This document shows, piece by piece, positions 1 through 7,837 of a stretch of DNA of 64,000 nucleotides. The notes under the pieces are model-generated. The model was not told the DNA's origin. It did not search any database and worked only from the letters and a program-made list of their open reading frames with translations. This stretch comes from an uncultured Dyadobacter sp. (GTDB lineage Bacteria; Bacteroidota; Bacteroidia; Cytophagales; Spirosomataceae). Location of the stretch: contig NZ_CAMLSE010000007.1 in the NCBI RefSeq assembly GCF_946482605.1, positions 1 through 64,000 of the forward strand, written 5' to 3'. Both the position numbers and the translations under genes were made by a program. Within the stretch, counting starts at the first letter, position 1; every line of letters begins with the position of its first letter.

Positions 1-322
1 TGAATGACTGAATGACTGAATGACTGAATGACTGAATGACTGAATGACTGAATGAGTGAATGAGTGAATGAGCCGCAGTGGAACTGTGAGTGAGCCGCAG
101 TGGAACTGGGAATGAGTGAATTAGTGAATTAGTGAATGAGTGGATGAGCCGCAGTGGAAGTGGGAATGGGTCAATGATTTAATGACTGAATGAACCGCAG
201 TGGAACTGGAAATGAGTGAATGATTAAATGATTGACCGGGTCGCCGAAGCGATGAGCCGGTCACTAATTCACTCACTCACACATTCACTAATTCACTCAT
301 TCTCTAATTCACTCATTCAAAA
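1..322. repeat. Composite short-repeat array, copy 1
   Basis: Bases 1-48 are six tandem copies of the 8-mer TGAATGAC, followed by degenerate TGAATGAG/TGAATTAG units. Four copies of the 17-mer GAGCCGCAGTGGAACTG (one base changed in two of them) sit at 70-86, 92-108, 146-162 and 192-208. At 234-262 is a GC-rich hairpin (GACCGG...CCGGTC) that begins with the 18-mer GACCGGGTCGCCGAAGCG. From 263 to about 316 the same 8-mers occur as their reverse complement (CTCATTCA). The whole is therefore an imperfect long inverted repeat. It lies directly behind the stop codon of the minus-strand dioxygenase. Related copies are at 59301-59571 and 61285-61895. No gene is credible here. Confidence 0.9.
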
Positions 323-1261
323 CTACCCCAACACCGGAAGGACCTTCACGATCTGTTCGCGGCGGGGTTCGTATTGGGGAGGGAGCATTAAGCCGGAGCC
401 TAGTTGTTCCACAGTTTCGTCGGTTGCAAAGCCGGGGTTGTCGCTCGCGATCTCGAACAGTACGCCACCTGGTTCACGGAAGTACAGTGAGTAGAAATAG
501 TTTCTGTCTATTTTATCTGTAATCTGCAAGCCGGCATCGAGTACTTTTTTACGGAACTCCATCAGGATATCGTCATTGGCCACCCGGAACGCAACGTGGT
601 GCACGGAGCCTCCCGCCACATGCCCCGCTCTTTCACCAGGCGCTTCCACCAGGTCGACGATGTTGGCATTATCGACCGCGTCGGTAACAAACCGGAAACG
701 GTTAACATGCTGTTCGGTAAGCCGGTACCCGAAAATATCGGTGAGTATCTTCGCGGTTTCCTCTATTTTGTTGGTCGTAATGGTAATGTTGTGGAAACCA
801 CGGGTCGCGTTTTCGGCTGTCACTTCGGCTGTTTCCCAGGGAGTTCTGTTGTCGGTGATTTTGGGAACGGTCAACTCAAATTTCAAACCATCCGGATCCA
901 GAAAAGTAAGGTATTGCTCTCCGAATTTTTCAGCGGGTTTGTTATAGGTCACCTTGTTGGCCTCTAACCTTTTCAACCAGAAATCAAGACTTCCCTCAGG
1001 TACCGAATAACCGATCTCGGTGGCCTGACGTGTTCCCCTGCGTCCGGCGGGGATTTGGTTACCCCATGGGAAAAAGGTCAGTATGGATCCGGGTGTACCG
1101 TTTTTGTCACCGTAGTAAAAATGGTATGTATTGGGATCGTCAAAATTGACAGTTTTTTTCACCATTCTCAGGCCCAATACCCTTGTATAGAAATCGTAGT
1201 TGGTTTTAGCGTCACCAGCGATGGCTGTAATGTGGTGGATGCCGTTGATCGTATTTTCCAT
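323..1261 (-). CDS. Ring-cleaving dioxygenase, VOC/glyoxalase superfamily
   Basis: 312 residues with two vicinal-oxygen-chelate modules (about 6-150 and 155-310). The N-terminus (INGIHHITAIAGDAKTNYDF) and the repeated GFHNITI / SVHHVAFRV histidine motifs are those of the MhqO-type ring-cleaving dioxygenases, metal-dependent cytoplasmic enzymes thought to open catechol or hydroquinone rings. Metal ligands would be His9, His222 and a C-terminal Glu (GGVLFEIA). Length is normal for the family. The ATG at 1261 is preceded by a good -7 box at 1301-1308. The gene stands alone, and its stop codon is followed within a few bases by a repeat array. Family assignment is firm; the substrate is not known. 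Confidence 0.88.
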   Translation of the reverse strand: MENTINGIHHITAIAGDAKTNYDFYTRVLGLRMVKKTVNFDDPNTYHFYYGDKNGTPGSILTFFPWGNQIPAGRRGTRQATEIGYSVPEGSLDFWLKRLEANKVTYNKPAEKFGEQYLTFLDPDGLKFELTVPKITDNRTPWETAEVTAENATRGFHNITITTNKIEETAKILTDIFGYRLTEQHVNRFRFVTDAVDNANIVDLVEAPGERAGHVAGGSVHHVAFRVANDDILMEFRKKVLDAGLQITDKIDRNYFYSLYFREPGGVLFEIASDNPGFATDETVEQLGSGLMLPPQYEPRREQIVKVLPVLG

Positions 1262-1300
1262 TGTCTTGTTCAGTTAGATGTTCTTTGCGTTTTGATGATA

Positions 1301-1308
1301 CAAATGTA
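1301..1308 (-). promoter_or_regulatory. -7 box (TACATTTG) for the dioxygenase gene
   Basis: Read on the minus strand the bases are TACATTTG, an exact match to the Bacteroidota -7 consensus TAnnTTTG, about 40 bases before the ATG at 1261. No clear -33 TTTG was found at the usual spacing. Confidence 0.5.
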
Positions 1309-1366
1309 CACTCCCCGGCAGGGGCAGGGCATTGAACTAGGACAAGAACGTACGCGATTCCGGAAA

Positions 1367-1753
1367 TTATTGAGAAACTGCGATCCTGCTTAGCACTGCA
1401 TCATCCTCCACAACCCGCTTAGCCTCCTTAGCCGCTTTCAGATACACACTCATCGCATATTTCCCGTCAAAGACCAGATCGGCCTCTACCATCGGTACTT
1501 TCAGGCGGGCGTGTTTGATGCTCGCCAGGTCCGAGAGTGAAACATAACTGAGTTCCGGATTACCTTGCCCGAGGTCGCACAGGCCGAAGGCAATATTGTT
1601 TACAGGATCCAGCTCCGAAAGCAGCCATATCGCCTTTCCATAACGAGAGTGTAATTTTACCACAGGTGCGTGGTCCTTCGCAAGCTGGTTCTGGACCTCC
1701 TGCGCATTGTGGACCATGATTTCGATCAGATTTTGGGGTATCATTTTAGACAT
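1367..1753 (-). CDS. DUF2958-type protein
   Basis: 128 residues. The pattern LIPQ..I...N / PVVKLHSRYGKAIWLLSELDP / FGLCDLGQGNPELSYVSLSDL / VEADLVF resembles DUF2958 proteins, small cytoplasmic proteins of unknown function often found on plasmids and in phages, where they may act with helicases or DNA-repair genes. Here it is a lone chromosomal gene with no mobile genes around it. The ATG at 1753 lies only four bases from an exact -7 box (1758-1765), so the transcript could be leaderless. Assignment is by motif memory, hence moderate confidence. Confidence 0.65.
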   Translation of the reverse strand: MSKMIPQNLIEIMVHNAQEVQNQLAKDHAPVVKLHSRYGKAIWLLSELDPVNNIAFGLCDLGQGNPELSYVSLSDLASIKHARLKVPMVEADLVFDGKYAMSVYLKAAKEAKRVVEDDAVLSRIAVSQ

Positions 1754-1757
1754 GGGG

Positions 1758-1765
1758 CAAAATTA
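1758..1765 (-). promoter_or_regulatory. -7 box (TAATTTTG) for the DUF2958 gene
   Basis: Minus-strand TAATTTTG matches TAnnTTTG exactly and ends four bases before the ATG at 1753. Transcription would start at or very near the A of the start codon. Confidence 0.45.
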
Positions 1766-1774
1766 GAGCTTTTC

Positions 1775-1839
1775 TCCGGAGCACCATTCATCACGCGCCC
1801 GCCCGACCTGCCGGGCGACAAAATAAATGGTGCTCCGGA
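1775..1839. repeat. Long two-tier inverted repeat (REP-like)
   Basis: Outer arms TCCGGAGCACCATT (1775-1788) and AATGGTGCTCCGGA (1826-1839) are perfectly complementary over 14 bp. Inside them a second stem CGCCCG/CGGGCG (1800-1805 and 1812-1817) closes on a six-base loop. No U-run follows on either strand, so it is not a classical terminator. Location between divergent genes and the GC-rich two-tier form suggest a dispersed palindromic element. Confidence 0.75.
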
Positions 1840-2004
1840 TAGAGGTTTTCCGACGCTAATTCTGTAACTTCCTGTTGAATTATATCTCTTCACATCTTTC
1901 CATCCCGGACGTATGGTCCGCTTCGACGGGCATGCAGTCCACGCATTTATTTTTATTTAACAACCTCGTACTCAACATCCCATCCTCTATCAAATTTGTA
2001 CGCT

Positions 2005-3996
2005 ATGACAAAAAATTTATCGCTCCTCACCTATTTAATTATTCTATTCAGCTTATCAAAAAGCTATTCGCAGGTTGTAGTAACCTTTCCTACCGAACGT
2101 GCAGTTTTCCAAAGAAACAATTCGAATGAAGCAGACGTATATATAGGAGGGTTCACTACACAGCTGTACCAGAAAATTGAAGCACGGGCTGTGCCCAGGG
2201 TCGCCGGAGAGGGCCAGCCGGCGCCCGAAGGAGGCGGATGGGCCGTAATCGACAATGAGCTGAGCGGAGCACAATTTCTGGGCTCCATCCGCGTAAAAGG
2301 TGGATGGTACCAACTGGAAGTAAGGGGCGTCAATCCCGATGGGGCCTCGCCTGTGACATACGTATCCCGCGTAGGCGCAGGGGAAGTTTTTGTGGTGGCC
2401 GGTCAATCCAATTCGACGGGTGGAGATTCCAATCCCAATGGCCCGGGTGCGGCGCACGACCAGGTAAACAGCGTCGACTTTCAGAATTTCAACGCTTCCA
2501 CACTCACTGTATCCTCTTATCTCAACGTGCAGCTCCCCTGCCCGGAATTCGTTCATCTGGATGCCCAGGTCAAAACTGCGCCTTTCGGCAACTACGCCTG
2601 GTGCTGGGGTAGCTTTGGCGATAAGCTGTATGAGAAGCTCAGGGTTCCGGTCATGATATTCAATGGGGGCTGGTCGAGTACCGGCATTACCAACTGGAAG
2701 CAGAGCGCCGACCCCAACGGCATTACTACCAGCGCGTTCGGTTATACCTTTCCCGCCGGCCTTCCTTTCGGTCATTTGCGCCTGGCCCTCAACAACTACA
2801 TTGCGCAACTCGGCGTCAGGGCGGTCCTATGGCATCAGGGCGAAACCGACAATTTCCTGGAACAACCCGGAGATAATACCTTTAACCGCTACCTTTCCGA
2901 GCTTTGGGAGGTAATCGGTGCAAGCCGGAATTACAGCGGCAAGTCCAATCTCGCGTGGCTGGTGGCAAGGGCTTCGCGGTTTACCGTCAATGGCCTGAGC
3001 AGGGTGTCAGACAATGTCATCAGCGCTCAGAATGAACTGATTAACAATGATACCCAGTACCCGAATGTCTTTCAAGGCCCTGAAACTGACCCCTATTACA
3101 GCATCGAGTACCGCAGCGACCAGGTTCACTTCCGGGGCGATGGCGTTACCCCTTCTTCTGATGGTCATGTCTATTCGGGCTTGATCTCCCTGGCCGGATT
3201 CTGGGCCGATAAAATAACGCCTGAATTCCTGAATCAGTCCACGCCATACGCTGCTACGCCTCCGCCCGCCGTCGCAGTTTCGGCCAACGGTTCCCAGATC
3301 ACATTCTCCGGGCCTGCAATGCCGGGTGGCTATCAGTTCAACTGGCTGGGAAGTGCAGACTGTAACCAGGTCCAAAGCACTTCCCAACAATGGACAACGA
3401 GCCCGGGCTCCTACAAACTAAAAATAGTCGATGCGAACGCTAACACCGTTTTCTCTCCATTGGTTAGCGTGACCAATGCCGCATTGCCCGTCGTCTGGGA
3501 GTCGTTCACGGCCCAGGTAGGTCCGGGCGGACGTGTTGTAGTGGATTGGTCGACCTCATCGGAGATCAATGCTTCCCGTTTCGAAATCCTGCGGAGCACC
3601 GATGCCGTCACATTCTCCACAGTCCGGGTTATGGACGCAGCGGGCAATTCCCAAACCGGTAATGCATATCGGTATGAAGAGGAGATCCTTCCGAAAGGCA
3701 TTTATTATTACCGCCTGAAAGAGGTGGACGTGGATGGCAAGTACGATTTAACCCGCATTATAAGTGTAAAGGTCGCCGGAAACGAATCTGCCAGGGTATA
3801 TCCGAACCCTGCGACGAATACCATCACTGTCGAATCGGCTCAAAACCTGGGTTTAATTCAGATTTTCAGCAGTGCGGGAGCATTGCTGAGAACTTTCAGG
3901 ACCACACAACCATCCGTCCAGCTGGACATTTCAGATCTGTCAAAAGGGCTTTACGTCATTGCAGTCGACGGGCGGGATTTCAAAATCATGAAATAG
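2005..3996 (+). CDS. Secreted SGNH/sialate-O-acetylesterase-like protein with T9SS sorting domain
   Basis: 663 residues from the ATG at 2005; an in-frame TTG nine bases earlier is less likely, because MTKNLSLLTYLIILFSLSK gives a clean signal peptide ending near SYSQ. The GQSN motif (about residues 133-136) and WHQGETD (about 276-282) are the nucleophile and catalytic His/Asp blocks of the DUF303/SASA esterase family, which removes O-acetyl groups from sugars. The C-terminus carries a fibronectin-like region and then VYPNPATNTITVES...GLYVIAVDG, a typical type A type IX secretion sorting domain. The protein should be exported to the cell surface or medium. It is a single gene; no glycan locus adjoins it directly. 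Confidence 0.87.
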   Translation: MTKNLSLLTYLIILFSLSKSYSQVVVTFPTERAVFQRNNSNEADVYIGGFTTQLYQKIEARAVPRVAGEGQPAPEGGGWAVIDNELSGAQFLGSIRVKGGWYQLEVRGVNPDGASPVTYVSRVGAGEVFVVAGQSNSTGGDSNPNGPGAAHDQVNSVDFQNFNASTLTVSSYLNVQLPCPEFVHLDAQVKTAPFGNYAWCWGSFGDKLYEKLRVPVMIFNGGWSSTGITNWKQSADPNGITTSAFGYTFPAGLPFGHLRLALNNYIAQLGVRAVLWHQGETDNFLEQPGDNTFNRYLSELWEVIGASRNYSGKSNLAWLVARASRFTVNGLSRVSDNVISAQNELINNDTQYPNVFQGPETDPYYSIEYRSDQVHFRGDGVTPSSDGHVYSGLISLAGFWADKITPEFLNQSTPYAATPPPAVAVSANGSQITFSGPAMPGGYQFNWLGSADCNQVQSTSQQWTTSPGSYKLKIVDANANTVFSPLVSVTNAALPVVWESFTAQVGPGGRVVVDWSTSSEINASRFEILRSTDAVTFSTVRVMDAAGNSQTGNAYRYEEEILPKGIYYYRLKEVDVDGKYDLTRIISVKVAGNESARVYPNPATNTITVESAQNLGLIQIFSSAGALLRTFRTTQPSVQLDISDLSKGLYVIAVDGRDFKIMK

Positions 3997-4105
3997 TTAA
4001 GCCGAAAGATAATTTATACCTACCGGATGATAGTTATTCCGGAGCCTTGATACTCAATCTTCCAATATTTCGGCTTAACCGAATTTAAGTATGAAATATT
4101 GGAAG
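3996..4105 (+). promoter_or_regulatory. Leader with two mutually exclusive hairpins over the SIMPL start codon
   Basis: Stem 1 pairs GTTAAGCCGAAA (3996-4007) with TTTCGGCTTAAC (4068-4079), 12 bp perfect, with a small inner CCGGA/TCCGG hairpin at 4023-4042. Stem 2 pairs CTTCCAATATTTC (4059-4071) with GAAATATTGGAAG (4093-4105), 13 bp perfect, extended by inner CTTAA/TTAAG (4074-4078 and 4085-4089). Bases 4068-4071 are used by both, so only one can form. Stem 2 includes the last base of the start codon and the first coding bases. This has the form of a translation-control switch; the ligand or signal is unknown. Confidence 0.6.
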
Positions 4106-5116
4106 GTTATGGTCCTTATGTCGATGTTATCGGCAATGACCACTTCTCTCACGCAGGCTCAGGTAAGTGGGAACAGCCGGTATCCCGGTTCCATGCCACA
4201 AGATTCCCCCACAAAGAGGTCAGAGAATATTCTCTATGTCAATGAAAACAATACGAAAAACTTTGTCGACACAAATGGATTACAATCGCCGCCTGTACCG
4301 AACGAAAACGAAGTAGTCATTTCGGTAAGCGGCATTTACAACGCGCAGCCCGATGAGTACGTCGCCACATTCAGCATGATTCAAGTCGGCGAATCCGCGG
4401 AACTGACCGATCAGGCAATGCATACAAGGATTGAAGCATTCAAGCAAGGCATTAAAGCGACTGGCGTAAAGGATGCCGATATTTATGTGGACATGATATC
4501 CTTTGTTCCCAAGTATCAATATGAACTTGAACAAAAAATATTCAGCAAAACATACAACGAAGTGCCCTCCGGTTTCGAGCTCCGGAAAAATGTTTCAATC
4601 AGATACAAAGAGCCATCAGCCCTTGACAAATTAATCAGTGTGGCAGCAAAATCAGAAATCTACGATCTGGTAAAAGTGGATTGTTTTATTCAAAATCCCC
4701 AACCTTACAAAGATTCACTGAAAACACATTGTGTAAACGAGATTCGCGAAAAAATAAAGCGCTACAAAAGCCTTGATGTGCGGCTCGACACATTGAAAAA
4801 GACCATCGCGGAGCAGTTTGATCAGATCAATCCGCAGAACAGGTACTCCCTCTACCTCGCATTTTCCCGCCCGGTGCCGCCGTCAGGCAAGAAGCACTTC
4901 CTGTATACCAATGAAAATGAGAAGGCCGTTTCGCAATACTACAGTGCGCCGGATTACAGCACCTTCGACATTGTGGTCAATCCAACAGTCCTCGAACCTC
5001 CCATTCAGATCATTTACAGGCTCACCGTCCGGTATTTTCTTCCAAAAGGTCAGAAGGAGCCGGAAACCCACTATCTCATAACCCCGCTGACGGAAACCTC
5101 GAAGCCTGTTCGTTAG
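4091..5116 (+). CDS. SIMPL-domain (DUF541) exported protein
   Basis: 341 residues. MKYWKVMVLMSMLSAMTTSLTQAQ is a signal peptide. From about residue 75 the pattern VVISVSGIYNAQPDEYVATFSMIQVGE...FKQGIKATGVKDADIYVDMISFVPKYQYE...GFELRKNVSIRYKE matches the SIMPL/DUF541 fold, periplasmic or surface proteins of unclear role (BP26 and YggE are relatives). The C-terminal third is not recognisable. The start at 4091 is the first of several in-frame ATGs; later ones would shorten the signal peptide. The start codon lies at the edge of a 13-bp hairpin arm, described separately. No operon partner is evident. Confidence 0.72.
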   Translation: MKYWKVMVLMSMLSAMTTSLTQAQVSGNSRYPGSMPQDSPTKRSENILYVNENNTKNFVDTNGLQSPPVPNENEVVISVSGIYNAQPDEYVATFSMIQVGESAELTDQAMHTRIEAFKQGIKATGVKDADIYVDMISFVPKYQYELEQKIFSKTYNEVPSGFELRKNVSIRYKEPSALDKLISVAAKSEIYDLVKVDCFIQNPQPYKDSLKTHCVNEIREKIKRYKSLDVRLDTLKKTIAEQFDQINPQNRYSLYLAFSRPVPPSGKKHFLYTNENEKAVSQYYSAPDYSTFDIVVNPTVLEPPIQIIYRLTVRYFLPKGQKEPETHYLITPLTETSKPVR

Positions 5117-5176
5117 GAGATCCGGCACAAAAAAACAGGTTGTTAAATCATATACTCACCCAAAAAGCCAAACTTA

Positions 5177-5809
5177 ATGTTCGACACAATCTTAGAAAAA
5201 GTAGGAGAATATAATAGCTTATCAATCAATGCAGGAGAGCCATTCTCAAAGTTGTATACCCTCACGACAGGCCAGATCAGCAGCGCGGAAAGCATCAGCC
5301 AGTTGGAGGCCAGGGCGCAAGTTGTGCTACCGAAAGACCTCAAAGATTTTTATCAGACGATCGGGAGTATCAAGAGCGACAGTCTCAATGAAAATAACAG
5401 CATTGATTTATTTTCAATCAACTATCTGCTTGAAAAGCTGGACGAAACAGATAATTGGTCCAAAATGAGGAGTATGGGCATTCTGGATATGATTCTGTTT
5501 AACTGGGGAAACGACAGGGATGAGATCCTGGAACTAAGCAGCAAAATGACGGAATATCTGAACAGTCAATATATTGCCTTCGGTTGGTTCAGTACAGACG
5601 ACAATCTCGAATCCGCCACTTATCTGTACTTCGATTCAAACGGGCTTTTCGGATCAATTCCTTATCACCAGGACGATTTTGATGACCTTTTCACCAACTA
5701 CCTCAGGCCAATGATGAAGCAAAGTCCGGCCACGCAAACTTTCGAAGAACTGATTGTTGAATCAATGGACGTCATTATTGAACTTAAAAAAGAAGAACTG
5801 GAAAACTGA
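5177..5809 (+). CDS. SMI1/KNR4 (SUKH)-like protein
   Basis: 210 residues, cytoplasmic, no signal peptide. The core LEARAQVVLPKDLKDFYQTIGSI near residues 43-65 and the following acidic sequence (ILDMILFNWGNDRDEILEL, TYLYFDSNGLFGSIPYHQDDFDDLF) are typical of SUKH domains, many of which are immunity proteins against polymorphic toxins. No toxin, VgrG or Rhs gene lies nearby, so it is an orphan. It lies 60 bases after the SIMPL gene on the same strand and meets the AraC-type gene stop-to-stop with no spacer. Confidence 0.7.
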   Translation: MFDTILEKVGEYNSLSINAGEPFSKLYTLTTGQISSAESISQLEARAQVVLPKDLKDFYQTIGSIKSDSLNENNSIDLFSINYLLEKLDETDNWSKMRSMGILDMILFNWGNDRDEILELSSKMTEYLNSQYIAFGWFSTDDNLESATYLYFDSNGLFGSIPYHQDDFDDLFTNYLRPMMKQSPATQTFEELIVESMDVIIELKKEELEN

Positions 5810-6673
5810 TCAAGATACCATTGCCAACGCCCGGTTCCTGAATTCGGCCGGGCTGACTCCCCGATGCTTTTTAAAGGTCTTGATCAGATGGCTGTCATCG
5901 GTAAAACCCAGTTCGGCAGCAATCTCATTGACACGCATATCGCTGTGTTTTAAGCGAATCTCAACCAGCGAGATTTTGTAGTTAATCATATATTGCTGCA
6001 ACGTTTCATGCGTGTGCTTTTTGAAATACTCGCTCAAATAATTGAGGGAGATATTGAAATGGGCAGCAATGCGTTCTGCCCGCAGCTTTTCTGGGTTGTA
6101 AATATTTTGGTGAATGTAATGGATGATATCCAGCGGGGTGTTCTGCGTCAGCTGCGTTTTTTCAGGGATATGAATGGTAATGTTCCGCGCGACGACGGTG
6201 ATCAGCGTATTCAGCAACTGCTGCACCAACTCCTTGTGAAGCGTTTGCTGATTGACATATTCCGTTGCGAGCGCGTTCATCAGGGCGCGCACAAGCGGCT
6301 TATCGTGCATGTTACGCAGAATGCATCCTTGCAGGTGATTATTATTCTGAAAGATATATTCCAGCTTAGGAATCCAGTCTCCCAGGTTTGAATGCTCATC
6401 CTTTGCCTTCTGCGCATTCAGATAAATGTTGTTGAAACGGATAAACATAAACGAAGTAGTCGTTTTTACCTCCGTATAATGCAGGTCCATAGGCATGGCG
6501 AGGAACAGGTTTTCCTTCCGGTAATGAAATTCGTTCTGATTGATGTGATAAACCCCTTCTCCCTCAACAATATACACCAGTTCAATAAAAGTATTCTTGT
6601 GCGCCTTGATCGGGCATTCATCCACTTTTACAAAGAGGATGTCGAAAGGTTGATGGATGTGGTGGACTGTCAT
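5810..6673 (-). CDS. AraC-family transcriptional regulator
   Basis: 287 residues. An N-terminal cupin-like sensor half (about 1-140) includes VYIVEGEGVYHINQNEF. Two helix-turn-helix units occupy about 185-285, ending RVNEIAAELGFTDDSHLIKTFKKHRGVSPAEFRNR, the conserved second AraC helix block. It is divergent from the oxidoreductase at 6769 with a 95-base gap, so it plausibly controls that gene; this is inference from position. The ligand is unknown. The ATG at 6673 gives full family length. Confidence 0.88.
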   Translation of the reverse strand: MTVHHIHQPFDILFVKVDECPIKAHKNTFIELVYIVEGEGVYHINQNEFHYRKENLFLAMPMDLHYTEVKTTTSFMFIRFNNIYLNAQKAKDEHSNLGDWIPKLEYIFQNNNHLQGCILRNMHDKPLVRALMNALATEYVNQQTLHKELVQQLLNTLITVVARNITIHIPEKTQLTQNTPLDIIHYIHQNIYNPEKLRAERIAAHFNISLNYLSEYFKKHTHETLQQYMINYKISLVEIRLKHSDMRVNEIAAELGFTDDSHLIKTFKKHRGVSPAEFRNRALAMVS

Positions 6674-6768
6674 ACCGGTAAAATTACAGAATTAACCCAA
6701 ATTTTTACAGCCTGAAATTCTTTGAGGACACAGACATTTGCATTAGTCATTCAAATCAATGCAAATTC

Positions 6769-7725
6769 ATGAAAGCCATCACATTGAACCACAACGGAGG
6801 GACTGAAAATTTGATTTTCACAGAAATCCCCAAACCAGAAATCCGGAGCCACGAAGTCCTCATCCGCGTCAAAGCGATCGGCATCAACCCGGTAGATGCT
6901 TTTGTACGGCAGCACGCCGACGCGATGACCTACATGGTCGGATCGAAGCCCGGCGAAGAGGTAATCCTTGGCTGGGATGTTTCGGGGGTGGTGGAAGAAA
7001 CCGGGGACCTGGTGACGGCCTGGAAGCCCGGCGATGAGGTGTTCGGGATGATCAACTTTCCGGGCCAGGGCAAAGCCTATGCCGAATACGTGGCAGCACC
7101 GGCAGATCAGCTTGCATTAAAACCCACCGGCATTTCCCACGAGGAAGCGGCAGCTGCCGCGCTGGCCGCGCTCACGGCCTGGCAGGCGCTGGTAACTTAT
7201 GGCAAACTCAACGCGGGCGAAAAAGTACTGATACACGCAGCCGGTGGTGGTGTAGGGCATTATGCCATTCAGATCGCGAAGCACCTCGGCGCGCACGTCA
7301 CGGGCACAGGTTCGGCTGGCAAAAAAGATTTCGTGCTCGGATTGGGTGCCGATGCATTCATCGACCACACGGCGGTACGGTTCGAAGATGTTGTGCAGGA
7401 CGCCGACCTGGTTCTGGATTCCCTGTTCGGTGACCACGTTTTCCGCTCACTGAATGCGGTCAGAGAAGGCGGTAGGGTCATTACACTCCTGACGTTTTTC
7501 ACAGATGAAAAGCTCGTCCAAAAAGTCAAAGAGAGGGCAGTTTCTGCGCACCGACTGGGTGTAGTGTCTAATGGAGCGGATATGAAAAGGATCGCAGCGC
7601 TGTTGGAAACCGGAGCCCTCCGGTCACATATTGCCGGCAGTTACGATTTCGGCGAGATGCGAACCGCACATGCTGCTATTGAAAGAGGCAATACGGCGGG
7701 GAAGATCATGGTAACCATTCCCTGA
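6769..7725 (+). CDS. Quinone-oxidoreductase-type NADP-dependent oxidoreductase (MDR, zinc-free)
   Basis: 318 residues of the medium-chain dehydrogenase superfamily. The N-terminal GroES-like domain (EVLIRVKAIGINPVDAFVR) lacks zinc ligands, and the Rossmann domain shows HAAGGGVGHYAIQIAKHLGA near residues 160-180, as in quinone oxidoreductases that reduce enones or quinones with NADPH. It is divergent from the AraC regulator, its probable controller. An imperfect hairpin follows at 7742-7770. Substrate not determinable. Confidence 0.87.
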   Translation: MKAITLNHNGGTENLIFTEIPKPEIRSHEVLIRVKAIGINPVDAFVRQHADAMTYMVGSKPGEEVILGWDVSGVVEETGDLVTAWKPGDEVFGMINFPGQGKAYAEYVAAPADQLALKPTGISHEEAAAAALAALTAWQALVTYGKLNAGEKVLIHAAGGGVGHYAIQIAKHLGAHVTGTGSAGKKDFVLGLGADAFIDHTAVRFEDVVQDADLVLDSLFGDHVFRSLNAVREGGRVITLLTFFTDEKLVQKVKERAVSAHRLGVVSNGADMKRIAALLETGALRSHIAGSYDFGEMRTAHAAIERGNTAGKIMVTIP

Positions 7726-7741
7726 TAACACCATGTCCTTT

Positions 7742-7770
7742 TGGCGTGTCCCAATGGCCCGGGCACGCCA
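7742..7770. repeat. GC-rich hairpin after the oxidoreductase
   Basis: TGGCGTG(t)CCC pairs with GGGCACGCCA across an eight-base loop, ten pairs with one bulged T. It follows the stop at 7725 by 16 bases but lacks a U-run, so it is at most a weak or Rho-assisted terminator. Confidence 0.5.
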
Positions 7771-7837
7771 CTTTGGCATTTACTTTCAATTGGATAGCTT
7801 TTTGCTGCCGTGGTTCCATACAACAAACCCAGCAGCT

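Noticed and set aside
1..320. CRISPR array
   Set aside because: The period is 8 nt with no unique spacers of constant length, and no cas genes are in the window.
228..494. Open frame with repeated LIHS-type residues in the first array
   Set aside because: It is a translation of the 8-nt repeat (24-nt period in protein) running antisense into the dioxygenase gene; no start signal or homology.
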